Positions 1 to 8,962 of a stretch of 55,125 nt of DNA are shown here, piece by piece. How positions within the stretch are numbered: the first letter of the stretch is position 1; every line of letters begins with the position of its first letter. The notes under the pieces were generated by a model. That model did no database searches, was not told where the DNA came from, and saw only the letters and a program-made list of their open reading frames with translations. This DNA is from Deltaproteobacteria bacterium (GTDB lineage: Bacteria > Desulfobacterota > Syntrophia > Syntrophales > UBA6807). The stretch is from positions 1 to 55,125 of the forward strand of contig JAFGQS010000050.1 in NCBI GenBank assembly GCA_016935565.1, in the 5' to 3' direction. A program made the translations under genes and the position numbers.

Positions 1-9
1 AAATATAAA

Positions 10-32
10 GGGGTCAAGTCTGCTCTTGACCC
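10..32. repeat. left terminal REP-like hairpin of the RAYT element
   Basis: Bases 11-18 (GGGTCAAG) pair with 25-32 (CTTGACCC) around a six-base loop. Bases 10-30 are also the exact reverse complement of 1025-1045 at the other end. The same GGGGTCA-GTCT core recurs in the MITE at 43383-43539. Confidence 0.75.
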
Positions 33-60
33 ATGTTTACTGATAATGTAAAAACAAAAC

Positions 61-1041
61 ATGTCTAGACCATTGAGAATCCAATATCCCGATGCCTGGT
101 ACCATGTCATGAACCGGGGAAGACGCGGTGACCCTATCTTCATCGATGATACCGACTACCGATCGTTCATTGATATTCTGCAGACATCTGTTGAATTGTG
201 GAAGGTTAATATAGCCGCTTACTGTTTGATGTCAAATCATTACCATCTCCTCATTCAAACCCCGAAAGCAAATCTATCCCGGTGCATGAGACACATAAAT
301 GGTGTCTATACCCAGCGATTCAACAAAACACATGCCTGTGATGGACCGTTATTCAGGGGCAGGTACAGATCGATCCTGGTTGATTTTGACAGTTACCTAT
401 TAGAATTGGTTCGTTATATCCATAGGAATCCGGTACGGGCGGGAATCGCTGATACGATGGACAAGTATCCCTGGAGCAGTCATCAAGGCTATCTCTCTGA
501 TGCAAAGAAATGGGATTGGTTGTACAAGGATTTTGTGCTCTCACTCTTTTGCTCAAACAAACGAGAGCGAAAACGAGAATACCGGATTTTTGTTTCTTAT
601 ATAGATAGTGAGGAACTTGAGAAATTTTATTGCCGGAAAAAGATTTCTGCCATGTTCGGCAAAGAACCGTTCCGCCAATGGGTGAAAAATACATTTTCAG
701 GGGAAAAAAGAGATGTAGAAATTCCGGAGTCACGAATATTCATGCCGGATGTTGGTGTTATCAAGAAACAAGTATGTGCTCTGTATGGTATTGATGAAGC
801 CGAACTACTCAGAAGCAGGCGTGGCGTGAATAATGAACCCCGGAATGTTGCAATATATCTGACGAGATATTTGCGAGGGGATGGTCTTGAAGTTATCGGG
901 CAAGCGTTTGGTATGGATAAATACAGTTCAGTCAGCAGTGTAATCGAAAGGACAAAAGCCTTGATTGCAGATAATACTCGAATAAAAAAACGCGTTGATA
1001 TGATAAAAAGTAAAATTAACATGAGTCAAGAGCAGACTTGA
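61..1041 (+). CDS. REP-associated tyrosine transposase (RAYT, Y1_Tnp family) with DnaA-like C-terminal domain
   Basis: This is a single-strand DNA transposase of the IS200-like HUH superfamily, known to act on REP-type hairpins. The N-terminal domain (about residues 1-150) shows the His-x-His motif in SNHYHLLIQTP and the helix with the catalytic tyrosine near VRYIHRNPVRAG. The C-terminal third (about 230-320) resembles the DNA-binding domain IV of DnaA (NEPRNVAIYLTRYLRG followed by IGQAFG), an arrangement known in long RAYTs. No good ribosome site precedes the ATG at 61, so expression may be low. The frame is intact over 326 codons and the stop lies inside the right inverted end. Transposition activity is inferred only. 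Confidence 0.9.
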   Translation: MSRPLRIQYPDAWYHVMNRGRRGDPIFIDDTDYRSFIDILQTSVELWKVNIAAYCLMSNHYHLLIQTPKANLSRCMRHINGVYTQRFNKTHACDGPLFRGRYRSILVDFDSYLLELVRYIHRNPVRAGIADTMDKYPWSSHQGYLSDAKKWDWLYKDFVLSLFCSNKRERKREYRIFVSYIDSEELEKFYCRKKISAMFGKEPFRQWVKNTFSGEKRDVEIPESRIFMPDVGVIKKQVCALYGIDEAELLRSRRGVNNEPRNVAIYLTRYLRGDGLEVIGQAFGMDKYSSVSSVIERTKALIADNTRIKKRVDMIKSKINMSQEQT

Positions 1042-1045
1042 CCCC
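1025..1045. repeat. right terminal inverted repeat of the RAYT element
   Basis: Exact reverse complement of bases 10-30. It covers the last five codons and stop of the transposase gene. GTCAAG and CTTGAC inside it can form a short hairpin. Confidence 0.75.
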
Positions 1046-1162
1046 ATTACGACCCTGGAAACAGGGCTGAATGATCGTGAGATTTCTCAATATTTTATCG
1101 AGAGAGAGGGAGATCTGTATTTGAGGAGGAATGTTTTCTTGATCATGGGTAAAAAGGAGTAG
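1046..1162 (+). pseudogene. possible 3' fragment of a gene cut by the RAYT element
   Basis: Immediately after the right inverted end an open frame of 38 codons reads ITTLETGLNDREIS, then YFIEREGDLYLRRNVF, and ends LIMGKKE at a TAG (1160-1162). It has no start codon or ribosome site and the composition looks protein-coding. This suggests the tail of a gene whose front would lie left of the window if the element inserted into it. I do not recognise the family. The rest of the gap (1163-1360) shows nothing else that I can support. Confidence 0.35.
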
Positions 1163-1360
1163 TACGCTAATTTCTTGATGAAAATTCACCAAACACAGGT
1201 GACTAGAAACTGGGAGATGTATTGAGATTTCTTAAATTGAACGATTTTAAAACCGTTTATCCGGATTTCCGAACTAGCAGAATAATATACTATATTCTTT
1301 TTTACTCCACTGGCTGATTGTTTTTACACTGATACTTATATTGAATGCGGTATTGTAACG

Positions 1361-2809
1361 CTATTTTTTCCAGAATTCGGGAATCAGGAGAATCATGACC
1401 GTGTAGATTTCGAGTCTTCCCGCAAGCATGCAGAATGAGAGGACCCACTTCCCGAGAATGGGAATTTCACTGTATGTTGAAGCAGCTCCCACGCCGCTAA
1501 ATCCCGGTCCCACGTTTCCGATCGTTGCCGCAACCGATGAGAACGCCGTCATCATGTCGAGACCAAGGGCTGTCATGATGATGGAAGCGGCCACCGTCAT
1601 TGCGAGGTATAAGATAAAAAATCCCCAGATGCTTGCCATTGTTTCCGGATACACAATTTTTTTTCCGAGTTTGACAGCCGTTACGGCATGGGGATGAACC
1701 AGCCGGTATAGTTCCATGTAACTGTGCTTCAGAATCAGCAGGATTCTCAGGCATTTTATGCTTCCACCGGTGGACCCGGCAGATCCTCCGATAAACATAA
1801 GGAGGAGCAGGACGGTCTTAGAGAGAGATGGCCACCGATCGAAATTATCCGTTGTGAAACCGGTTGTCGTCAACATGGAAACCACCTGAAAAGATGCATA
1901 ACGAATACAAGAGCCGACATCCTCAAAGATATGTGATCTCAGGTTAAACGTTACGACGATTATCGCGATCAGGATAATTCCGAGATAAAATCTCAATTCA
2001 CTGTTTTCAAAGAAGCTTTTAAAGTTGCCCACGAGGACACTGTAATGAAGGGTGAAATTGATACCTGCAATCATCATGAAAAGCGTGATAACGGCATCGA
2101 TATACGTACTATGAAAATGAGCGATACTGGCATCACTGGTTGAGAATCCACCCGTTGCCATGGTGGTGAATGTATGGCACAGTGCGTTGAACACGTCCAT
2201 TCCTCCGAAGAGGAGCATAATAAACTCCACCGTTGATATAATAAAGTAGACGATCCATAATGTTCGTGCCGTTTCTGTTACCCGCGGTGTCAGTTTATCC
2301 TTCACGGGACTCGGTAATTCTGCCTTGTAAAGCTGCATGCCGCCAACACCGAGCAGGGGGAGTATGGCGATTGATAATATGATGATTCCCATTCCTCCGA
2401 GCCATTGAGTCAGGGACCGCCAGAATAGTATCCCATGGGGAATACCTTCTATGTGTTTTATCACGGTAGCCCCGGTTGTGGTGAACCCGGAGATGGATTC
2501 AAAAAAAGCATCCGTAAAACAGGGTAGAACGCCGTGGATAAAATAGGGTAAAGCACCGAAAAAACCGGCGAAAAACCATCCCGTTGCTACAATTAAAAAT
2601 CCTTCCCTGTGACTCAGGGTGATATCTTCGTCGGGTTTGAAAGAAAAATAAAGAATGCCCCCGCATGCCATGGTGATTAACATTGATAGAGCGAGAGCCT
2701 TGAGATCGCCTTCGCCGTAGTAGAGAGCCCAGGCTAAGGGAAAGATCATTGCGAGCCCTAAGAAAAAGAGAAAGGCGCCAAGTATATAGAGTATACTTTT
2801 TACTTTCAT
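1361..2809 (-). CDS. trkH: Trk potassium uptake system membrane subunit TrkH
   Basis: Potassium-translocating membrane subunit of the Trk system, 482 residues, the usual length. It is highly hydrophobic with four pore-loop segments carrying the selectivity-filter glycines: SGFTTTGATVI, MATGGFSTSD, LTTTGFTTDN and ATIGNVGPGFSG. The ATG overlaps the last bases of trkA by four bases, so the two are translationally coupled. TrkH forms the channel and TrkA gates it from the cytoplasm. It is the last gene of the long minus-strand run. K+ rather than Na+ selectivity is inferred from family and context. Confidence 0.95.
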   Translation of the reverse strand: MKVKSILYILGAFLFFLGLAMIFPLAWALYYGEGDLKALALSMLITMACGGILYFSFKPDEDITLSHREGFLIVATGWFFAGFFGALPYFIHGVLPCFTDAFFESISGFTTTGATVIKHIEGIPHGILFWRSLTQWLGGMGIIILSIAILPLLGVGGMQLYKAELPSPVKDKLTPRVTETARTLWIVYFIISTVEFIMLLFGGMDVFNALCHTFTTMATGGFSTSDASIAHFHSTYIDAVITLFMMIAGINFTLHYSVLVGNFKSFFENSELRFYLGIILIAIIVVTFNLRSHIFEDVGSCIRYASFQVVSMLTTTGFTTDNFDRWPSLSKTVLLLLMFIGGSAGSTGGSIKCLRILLILKHSYMELYRLVHPHAVTAVKLGKKIVYPETMASIWGFFILYLAMTVAASIIMTALGLDMMTAFSSVAATIGNVGPGFSGVGAASTYSEIPILGKWVLSFCMLAGRLEIYTVMILLIPEFWKK

Positions 2810-4173
2810 TCAAAATAATCCAGTTTAACAGTAAGGATTTTTTCGACCTTTGGAATGGCTGAACGGAGGGTAACGAGTATAACGAGATCACCCGGCTTGA
2901 TGATGGAATTGCCTCCCGGAATAGTGATGTTATCTTCCCTGATAATAGCTCCGATGATCGTTCCTCTCGGGAGTTTGATGTTTTTAAGGGGTTTGTTCGT
3001 TATCTCGGAAGTTTCCAGTGCAATAAACTCGACTGCTTCCGCCGTTTCATCGTGAAAGGGGGTGGCTGAAATCACTTTTCCTTTTCGTATGAAATGCAAG
3101 ATCTTACCGATTGTGGCATGCCGGGGGTTCATCACTCCATCAATACCAATGGTGGAAACGAGGTGAGAATAGTCAACTCTGTTGATCAATGATATTGTTT
3201 TTTTAGCGCCCAATTGCTTTGCCAGGAGTGCTGCAAGTATATTTGCTTCTTCGTCGTTTGTGACGGCAATAAGATAATCGGCATCCTGTATGTTTTCTTC
3301 TTTCAACAGGTCTTTGCTTGTTCCGTCTCCATGAAGGATGACGGCTTTATTCAAATGAGTTGCCAGTTTCTCACATCTGTCCTGTCTTTTTTCTATGATT
3401 TTAATGAAAATGCCTTTCTTCTCAAGTTCTTCGGACAGCAACAGTGCAGTATTTCCTCCCCCGACAATAAAAACTCTTTGAACCGGGGTTACATCTTTCC
3501 CGAAGAATTTAAGAATATCCAGGACATTTTCCGATTCCGCCAAGACGAAAAGATAATCATTTTCTTCGATTGTTGTTTTCCCTGACGGTACGATCGGTTC
3601 ATTTTTTCGAATGATGGAAGCAACTAAGAAGTCGTGTTCCTTACACATTTCCTTAATGTCCTGCAGTTTTTTCCCCACGGCCATGCAGGCTGAGTTTATA
3701 TGAAACCCCGCGAGTTTGATCCGTCCTCCGGCAAAATCGATAATTTCAGATGCACCGGGATATTCGATCAGATTCATGACATTGGTCACTGATTCCCGTT
3801 CCGGATTGATACACAGATCGATGCTCAGATGGTTTTTGTCAAAAATCGTCGAATCTTTGTTGAGATCCCGGTTTCTGATCCGCGCAATCTTCAGCGCCCC
3901 CTTCGACTGGACGGAGGCAAGGAGACAGGCCACAATATTTGTCTCATCGCTATCCGTTACTGCAACAACCATGTCCGACTGATCCAGTTTGGCCGTTCTC
4001 AAAATCTCAGGACTGCTTCCACTTCCCTGTATCGTCTGCACATCGAGGTTTTCAGCGACGTCTTTCAAACGTTCTTCGCTTTTATCGATGATGATGACAT
4101 CATTTCCTTCTTTGGAAAGTATGTCGGCGATATTAAATCCGACTTCGCCGGCACCGATCACAATGACACGCAT
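2806..4173 (-). CDS. trkA: Trk system NAD-binding gating protein TrkA
   Basis: Cytoplasmic regulatory ring protein of the Trk K+ transporter, 455 residues. It has two tandem RCK units, each a Rossmann NAD(H)-binding domain followed by a TrkA_C domain. The nucleotide-binding glycine motifs are IGAGEVG near the start and VGGGNTA near residue 240. Acidic residues at the ends of the second strands (IIIDKS, KIIEKR) fit NAD rather than NADP. The gene precedes trkH with a four-base overlap and follows the M17 N-domain gene by about 60 bases. Confidence 0.95.
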   Translation of the reverse strand: MRVIVIGAGEVGFNIADILSKEGNDVIIIDKSEERLKDVAENLDVQTIQGSGSSPEILRTAKLDQSDMVVAVTDSDETNIVACLLASVQSKGALKIARIRNRDLNKDSTIFDKNHLSIDLCINPERESVTNVMNLIEYPGASEIIDFAGGRIKLAGFHINSACMAVGKKLQDIKEMCKEHDFLVASIIRKNEPIVPSGKTTIEENDYLFVLAESENVLDILKFFGKDVTPVQRVFIVGGGNTALLLSEELEKKGIFIKIIEKRQDRCEKLATHLNKAVILHGDGTSKDLLKEENIQDADYLIAVTNDEEANILAALLAKQLGAKKTISLINRVDYSHLVSTIGIDGVMNPRHATIGKILHFIRKGKVISATPFHDETAEAVEFIALETSEITNKPLKNIKLPRGTIIGAIIREDNITIPGGNSIIKPGDLVILVTLRSAIPKVEKILTVKLDYFE

Positions 4174-4234
4174 TTTTTATTTGCCCCCCGCATGAAAAAC
4201 TCCGTGAGATTCATAAAAGGTACGCAGTGATTTT

Positions 4235-4828
4235 CTATGCTTCGATAATAGTTACTTTTAGTTTATTTTTCACGTTTACTTTGAATTGATTTGCTCCTAA
4301 CGTGATTTCATCACGATAAGTGTCATCACCCAGAACACAGGCACTAATATCTTCCTGATCTTGACCTTCCATTCCCGCATCGGTGAACCCCGAAATCATC
4401 GCCGTCGTCATCTTCGGTATTTCCAAACAGCAGCGACTCGGACCGGGGATATCGAATGCAGTGTCATAACTCTTGATTTTCATAACAGTTTGCCCAATAA
4501 GGAACCCTGCAGTATAGAGTTGGTCGTATGTTAAATGTGTTGATTCTCCTAAACCAAAGAGTAGAATTTTAGAGGAAGGGATTCGGTAATGAGGGGTAAT
4601 GAGGACCTTTTCCTTGAAATGTCCGGTAATCTTACCCCGAGCGATGTGTTTGGATATTATTCCATTGAGCCGCCAGTCAACAAAACCACAATACCCTTTT
4701 GGCGGTCTTTCATCAGAAAAAAATCCCAGAACCAGACTTTCATATTTCAGGATATCAACTGGTTCCGACGATATTCTTATCCGGGTCTTCCTGAAGTAAT
4801 TTTGTGTATAAGGCATCGAGTATACCAT
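4235..4828 (-). CDS. stand-alone N-terminal domain of M17 leucyl aminopeptidase family
   Basis: The 197-residue product matches only the N-terminal macro-like domain of leucyl aminopeptidases (Peptidase_M17_N), including LVLGFFSDERPPKG and a GLGE turn. The metal-binding catalytic domain is absent, and the gene ends cleanly with a TAA before trkA, so this is a short protein and not a visible truncation. Family members of this size are annotated without known function; a binding or regulatory role is only a guess. The homologous region starts near IRISSEPVD, and upstream codons overlap nusB by about 74 bases. The true start is uncertain (ATG at 4828 or 4816). Confidence 0.75.
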   Translation of the reverse strand: MVYSMPYTQNYFRKTRIRISSEPVDILKYESLVLGFFSDERPPKGYCGFVDWRLNGIISKHIARGKITGHFKEKVLITPHYRIPSSKILLFGLGESTHLTYDQLYTAGFLIGQTVMKIKSYDTAFDIPGPSRCCLEIPKMTTAMISGFTDAGMEGQDQEDISACVLGDDTYRDEITLGANQFKVNVKNKLKVTIIEA

Positions 4829-5195
4829 TTATAAAAGAGCCCGAGTTTTCCGACCCATAATATTTTCCAAGGTCAATTGCCTCATTGAGGGTTACCTTGG
4901 GTGGGATATCATCACAGTAAACAAGCTCGAAAACAGCCAGCCTCAGGATGTTCTTGTCTACTTTTGACATACGGTCAAGAGACCAGTTTTCAGAACAACT
5001 CTTGATGAGCTCATCTATTTCCATTAATTGGCTGTGGGTGCCTCTGATTAAGTGTGTCGAAAATTCTCTCACATTTTCCGGAGCTTCGAAGTTGTTCCAG
5101 AAAAGCTCGACAGCTTCGTCCACATCAACCTGTGAGACGTCAATCTGGAAAAGAACCTGTAAGGCGACTTCTCTTGCCTTTCTTCTCGTACCCAT
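4755..5195 (-). CDS. nusB: transcription antitermination protein NusB
   Basis: All-helical RNA-binding protein that, with NusE/S10, binds boxA RNA and supports antitermination on rRNA operons. The 146-residue length and start (MGTRRKAREVALQVLFQID) are typical, as is the C-terminal block TLNEAIDLGKYYG followed by SGSFINGILD. It sits 12 bases after ribH, the classic ribH-nusB pairing, and its 3' end overlaps the start of the M17 N-domain gene. Confidence 0.96.
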   Translation of the reverse strand: MGTRRKAREVALQVLFQIDVSQVDVDEAVELFWNNFEAPENVREFSTHLIRGTHSQLMEIDELIKSCSENWSLDRMSKVDKNILRLAVFELVYCDDIPPKVTLNEAIDLGKYYGSENSGSFINGILDALYTKLLQEDPDKNIVGTS

Positions 5196-5207
5196 TCAAT
5201 CCTCAGG

Positions 5208-5678
5208 CTACAGTGATTTAAAAAGATTGGCCATTTCAATTGCCGATAGAGCGGCATCCCATCCCTTATTGCCGGACTTTGTGCCGGCCCTCTCTATCGC
5301 CTGTTCAATCGTGTCAGTTGTTATAACACCGAAAGCAATCGGGACTTCTGTTTCCAGTGAAACGCTTGCAACTCCTTTTGACACTTCAGCACTGACATAC
5401 TCAAAATGCGGAGTAGCACCTCTGATGACGGCACCGAGACAGATAACGGCATCAAATTTTCCGCTCTTTGCCAGTTTTTTTGCAGCCAGCGGTATCTCGA
5501 ATGCCCCGGGGACCTTGACAACGGTGATATTCTTATCATCAGCCCCGGCTCTGATTAAGGCATCGATTGCACCTTCTGTCAGTCTGGCACAGATAAAATC
5601 ATTAAAACGGCTCACCACTATGCCAAATGTCAACCCTTTGGCAACAATTTTTCCTTCTGTCATCTTCGGCATAACCAT
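5208..5678 (-). CDS. ribH: 6,7-dimethyl-8-ribityllumazine synthase
   Basis: Penultimate enzyme of riboflavin synthesis. It condenses 5-amino-6-ribitylaminouracil with 3,4-dihydroxy-2-butanone 4-phosphate and usually forms a 60-mer capsid or pentamer. Length 156 is standard. Family motifs seen are [30 protein letters not shown] and [16 protein letters not shown], followed by [13 protein letters not shown]. It lies between ribBA and nusB on the same strand, so the substrate-forming and substrate-using enzymes are co-transcribed. Confidence 0.97.
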   Translation of the reverse strand: MVMPKMTEGKIVAKGLTFGIVVSRFNDFICARLTEGAIDALIRAGADDKNITVVKVPGAFEIPLAAKKLAKSGKFDAVICLGAVIRGATPHFEYVSAEVSKGVASVSLETEVPIAFGVITTDTIEQAIERAGTKSGNKGWDAALSAIEMANLFKSL

Positions 5679-5767
5679 ATCTCCATTTTCAGGTTAGTTT
5701 GGTTACTGCGGATTGTTTCGCTGTTGATATCCACAATTGAAACACCATGAACAAAAGTGAATGCCGG

Positions 5768-6970
5768 CTATATATTTAATAAATGTCCCATTTTTCTCTT
5801 TTTTGTTGTCAGATAGTGGATACTGCTTTCGGTGGGCTTGATTTCAATGGGAACCCTCTCGACAACCTCGACACCGTATCCTTGAAGCCCTACAATTTTT
5901 TTCGGATTATTTGTCATCAAACGCATTTTCCTGATTCCAAGATCGACGAGAATCTGGGCTCCGATTCCGTAATCCCGGAGATCCGGCTTGAATCCAAGTT
6001 CGATATTTGCCTCGACAGTGTCTCTCCCGTGTTCCTGTAAGTCATACGCCTTGATCTTATTCTTGAGACCGATGCCCCTACCTTCCTGACGCATGTATAT
6101 AATAGCTCCCTTCCCCTCCTGCTGCACCATATGCATGGCGGTATGGAGTTGATCGCCGCAGTCACATCGCTCGGACGCAAAAACATCTCCGGTGAGGCAT
6201 TCAGAGTGTACCCTGACCAGAACTTCATCATCGGGTTGAATATCCCCTTTGACCAGAGCAAGGTGCTCTGAGTCGTTGACGACATTTTCATAAACGATAA
6301 GTGTGAAGGTACCTCCATAATAGGTTGGAACCGTTGCAGATGCAGCTCTCTTTACAAGGCTTTCGTTCTGCATCCTGAAATTAATCAGGTCGGCAATGGT
6401 AACGATCTTCAATCCGTGCTCTTCTGCAAAGATTTCCAGGTCGGGCATCCTCGCCATTGTTCCGTCATCTTTCATGACTTCGCAGATAACGCCGGCATGT
6501 TTCAAGCCCGCCAACCGAGCAAGATCAACCGATCCCTCTGTCTGTCCGGTTCTCACGAGCACGCCGCCCTTCCGGGCACGAATGGGGAAGACATGTCCCG
6601 GACTGACGATGTCGTCGGGTTCAGCATCGTCGGCAACGGCCGCCAATATGGTCGTCGCCCTGTCAGCAGCGGAAATTCCTGTGGTGACGCCCTTTCGGGC
6701 TTCGATTGATACAGTAAAGGCGGTACCGAATCGGGATTGATTATCTCTTACCATGAGCGGAAGATATAATTTATCGGCAAGATCGTCGGAAAGGGAAAGA
6801 CAGATCAGACCTCTGCCATATTTTGCCATGAAATTAATGGCTTCCGGCGTTGCATGTTCTGCCGCCATGCAGAGATCACCCTCGTTTTCTCGATCCTCAT
6901 CATCGACGAGAATTATAATTTTACCATTTTTGATATCTTCAATTGCTTCTTGTATTGTACTGATTGGCAT
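5768..6970 (-). CDS. ribBA: bifunctional DHBP synthase / GTP cyclohydrolase II
   Basis: A fusion of two entry enzymes of riboflavin synthesis, 400 residues. The N-terminal half (about 1-200) makes 3,4-dihydroxy-2-butanone 4-phosphate from ribulose 5-phosphate, with the acidic metal motif [11 protein letters not shown]. The C-terminal half (about 205-400) is GTP cyclohydrolase II: the zinc cysteines are in [10 protein letters not shown] and [11 protein letters not shown], and the GTP-binding stretch is [10 protein letters not shown]. No flavin riboswitch sequence was recognised in the 123-base gap to ribE, so FMN control is not evident here. Confidence 0.97.
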   Translation of the reverse strand: MPISTIQEAIEDIKNGKIIILVDDEDRENEGDLCMAAEHATPEAINFMAKYGRGLICLSLSDDLADKLYLPLMVRDNQSRFGTAFTVSIEARKGVTTGISAADRATTILAAVADDAEPDDIVSPGHVFPIRARKGGVLVRTGQTEGSVDLARLAGLKHAGVICEVMKDDGTMARMPDLEIFAEEHGLKIVTIADLINFRMQNESLVKRAASATVPTYYGGTFTLIVYENVVNDSEHLALVKGDIQPDDEVLVRVHSECLTGDVFASERCDCGDQLHTAMHMVQQEGKGAIIYMRQEGRGIGLKNKIKAYDLQEHGRDTVEANIELGFKPDLRDYGIGAQILVDLGIRKMRLMTNNPKKIVGLQGYGVEVVERVPIEIKPTESSIHYLTTKKRKMGHLLNI

Positions 6971-7093
6971 TGTATTGCTACCTCGTATTCCTGACGTTCA
7001 GCATGCAGCCGTCAGCTTATAGAAAAATTTTTACTATTTTATCAAGTAAAAAAATTATTAGCTTCGTCCGGAAAGCATTTTTTCGCTGAACGA

Positions 7094-7735
7094 TCACGTA
7101 TTATTTAAAAATCCATGTTCCGACAAAAAATTCATATTGATTTCTTTATCAGGGTGGATTAGTTTGTCGACATATTTGCCCAGTATATCCGTTTCAATGT
7201 TTACCGGGTCTCTGACTTTCCTCGCATCCAGCGTTGTCTCCTTCGCCGTGTGAGGAATGATATTAACATAAAATCTGTTTTTTTCACACCTGTTAACGGT
7301 GAGACTGACACCGTCGATTGCTATCGATCCCTTCGGTACGACATATTTGCTTAATTCTTTATCAATTTCCACACCAAAGATGATGGAATTCGATTTTTCG
7401 AGCCGTTCGTAGATGTTTCCAACACCGTCAACATGTCCCAGGACAAGATGTCCTCCTAAAAATGAATTGAGCCGCAGGGCTTTTTCCAGGTTGACCCTGT
7501 CACCCCGTTTTAATGTATTCAGGGTTGTTTTTGCCAGCGTTTCTGCCGAAACATCTGCGACGAATCCCCTGTCGTTCAAACTTGTTACGGTGAGACAGGC
7601 ACCGCTGACGGCAACACTGTCTCCGATTTTGACATCATCAAGGCTCATGGATGTATCAATTTCCAGAAGGATATCGTCTCCTTTTCTGGTTATCATTTTA
7701 ACCACACCCATGCTCTCTATGATACCGGTGAACAT
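7094..7735 (-). CDS. ribE: riboflavin synthase, alpha chain
   Basis: Final enzyme of riboflavin synthesis, dismutating two 6,7-dimethyl-8-ribityllumazine molecules. The 213-residue protein starts with the invariant MFTGIIESMG and has two lumazine-binding repeats; each carries an SVAVSGACLTV or SIAIDGVSLTV block. It starts only six bases after nrdR. ribD, which often sits between nrdR and ribE in related genomes, is not here and must be encoded elsewhere if the pathway is complete. Confidence 0.96.
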   Translation of the reverse strand: MFTGIIESMGVVKMITRKGDDILLEIDTSMSLDDVKIGDSVAVSGACLTVTSLNDRGFVADVSAETLAKTTLNTLKRGDRVNLEKALRLNSFLGGHLVLGHVDGVGNIYERLEKSNSIIFGVEIDKELSKYVVPKGSIAIDGVSLTVNRCEKNRFYVNIIPHTAKETTLDARKVRDPVNIETDILGKYVDKLIHPDKEINMNFLSEHGFLNNT

Positions 7736-7741
7736 TACTGA

Positions 7742-8239
7742 TTAATCATCCTTCTCCGTTAATCGATCTGTTTTTCTTTTCTTTTGCTTGACACCCATAA
7801 AATCCTTCAACTGATCTAAAAACTCATTGGGATCTTTAAAATCCTTGTAAACGGATGCAAATCTCACATAGGCAACGCCATCGAGATCATTCAGCACTTC
7901 CATGACCTGTTCACCGATGACCGATGTGGGAATTTCTTTTAATTGTAGATCCTGACATGCGTGCTCTATCCTGTTGACAATGTCGTCTATGACATCAACA
8001 CTGATCGGCCTCTTTTCGCACGCCTTTTTTATTCCTGCGAGAATCTTCCCTCTTTCAAACGCTTCTCTCCTCCCGTCCTTCTTAACAACCATGGGAAGGA
8101 CATCTTCCACAAATTCGTATGTCGTAAATCGTTTGCCGCAGGCAATGCATTCTCTTCTCCTTCGAATAGCATTACCTTCTTTGCTTATACGGGAGTCGAT
8201 AACTTTGTTTTCTCCGTTTGTGCAGAATGGGCACTTCAA
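7742..8239 (-). CDS. nrdR: transcriptional repressor NrdR
   Basis: Nucleotide-sensing repressor of ribonucleotide reductase genes. It has an N-terminal zinc ribbon (CPFC at residues 3-6 and CIACGKRF) and an ATP-cone domain beginning at [17 protein letters not shown]. At 165 residues it carries a slightly longer basic/acidic tail than the usual 150-155. Its start overlaps the comEB stop by four bases. Pairing with a dCMP deaminase puts control of the dNTP pool and pyrimidine supply in one transcript. Confidence 0.96.
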   Translation of the reverse strand: MKCPFCTNGENKVIDSRISKEGNAIRRRRECIACGKRFTTYEFVEDVLPMVVKKDGRREAFERGKILAGIKKACEKRPISVDVIDDIVNRIEHACQDLQLKEIPTSVIGEQVMEVLNDLDGVAYVRFASVYKDFKDPNEFLDQLKDFMGVKQKKRKTDRLTEKDD

Positions 8240-8721
8240 AACTTGCTTACCTCAATATGAGCTTCTTTAAGCATTTCATGGGCCAGCATATCGCTGTACC
8301 CATCCTTGTATATTATCCTTTTGATTCCAGAGTTTATGATCATTTTGGAACATATGATACAGGGGTGATTCGTACAATACATTGTTGCGCCTTTGATACT
8401 GACGCCATGGAGCGCCGCCTGAATAATAGCATTTTGTTCTGCGTGAAGTCCACGGCATAATTCATGACGTTCACCTGAAGGGACTTTCATCTGTTTTCTG
8501 AGACATCCGATGTCAAGACAGTGACGAAGTCCCGAGGGAGCGCCGTTGTAACCGGTCGACAGAATTCTCTTGTCCCGCACTAAAACGGCACCGACTTTAC
8601 GTCGTACGCACGTGGAGCGTTTAGAGACGAGCCCCACAATATCCATAAAATACTGGTCCCAGCTCGGTCTTTGCCTTTGTGTTTCCTGTCCCGAGTTGTT
8701 TGTCTCCGGTTTTGCCGTCAT
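8236..8721 (-). CDS. comEB: deoxycytidylate (dCMP) deaminase, ComEB type
   Basis: Zinc enzyme that converts dCMP to dUMP for thymidylate synthesis. The catalytic zinc motif is intact: LHAEQNAI supplies the His and the proton-shuttling Glu, and [11 protein letters not shown] supplies the two Cys. At 161 residues it fits ComEB/dCMP deaminase and is too short for RibD. The CxxC-rich insert [13 protein letters not shown] and the [11 protein letters not shown] stretch match the allosteric dCTP-binding family. It lies directly downstream of the glyA relic. Confidence 0.93.
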   Translation of the reverse strand: MTAKPETNNSGQETQRQRPSWDQYFMDIVGLVSKRSTCVRRKVGAVLVRDKRILSTGYNGAPSGLRHCLDIGCLRKQMKVPSGERHELCRGLHAEQNAIIQAALHGVSIKGATMYCTNHPCIICSKMIINSGIKRIIYKDGYSDMLAHEMLKEAHIEVSKF

Positions 8722-8787
8722 TACATGTATGCCTTCATGTGTTGTCTGTCGGGCTGTGATTTTATCTAAAATCCTTTGTAATCCTGA

Positions 8788-8962
8788 TTAGACAGACTTC
8801 GCGATTCGATCTCCGTAAAGGGGTAATCGTTCACAGCGCGAGCTTATCTCGCTTTTTACCTCTTCGATCCCTTTTCATTGTGGACATCGTCCCGGCCTGC
8901 CGTTTCGTTTCCAGTGTGATAGCTTGAACAACTTCAGGGTTACTGTGTGATAAAAGCGGCAT
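8788..8962 (-). pseudogene. glyA: glyA (serine hydroxymethyltransferase) remnant with a large internal deletion
   Basis: A ribosome site (GAGAGGAAATGCAGGA) and ATG at 8962 open a frame reading MPLLSHSNPEVVQAITLETK, the start of a GlyA protein (family pattern DPEI-x-AI-x-ET-x-RQ). After about 25 codons the match stops; this frame ends at 8831. In another frame the DNA then reads EEVKSEISSRCERLPLYGDR and stops at 8788, which is the typical GlyA C-terminus (CERFPLY). About 350 of some 415 codons are missing, plus a frameshift. The relic is exactly where glyA normally lies in this gene order, between rpiB and comEB. It cannot make an active enzyme. Confidence 0.8.

Larger units (their letters stand above)
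10..1045 (+). mobile_element. RAYT element with perfect 21-bp inverted ends
   Basis: The stretch is bounded by 21-bp inverted repeats (10-30 and 1025-1045) that match base for base and start with GGGGTCAAGTCT. The only gene inside is a REP-associated tyrosine transposase. The right end overlaps the gene's stop codon, so the last residues SQEQT are encoded by the repeat. Both ends can also fold as short hairpins, as expected for single-strand HUH transposases. No target-site duplication is visible, which is normal for this family; the left flank is only 9 bases long here. Confidence 0.75.

Noticed and set aside
4948-5697. Plus-strand open frame of 249 codons
   Set aside because: Antisense to nusB and ribH, which are unambiguous; composition is a mirror of their codon use.
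6971-7093. Possible FMN riboswitch before the riboflavin genes
   Set aside because: The conserved RFN blocks (AGGG...GGTGAAATTCCC) were not found here or elsewhere in the rib cluster.
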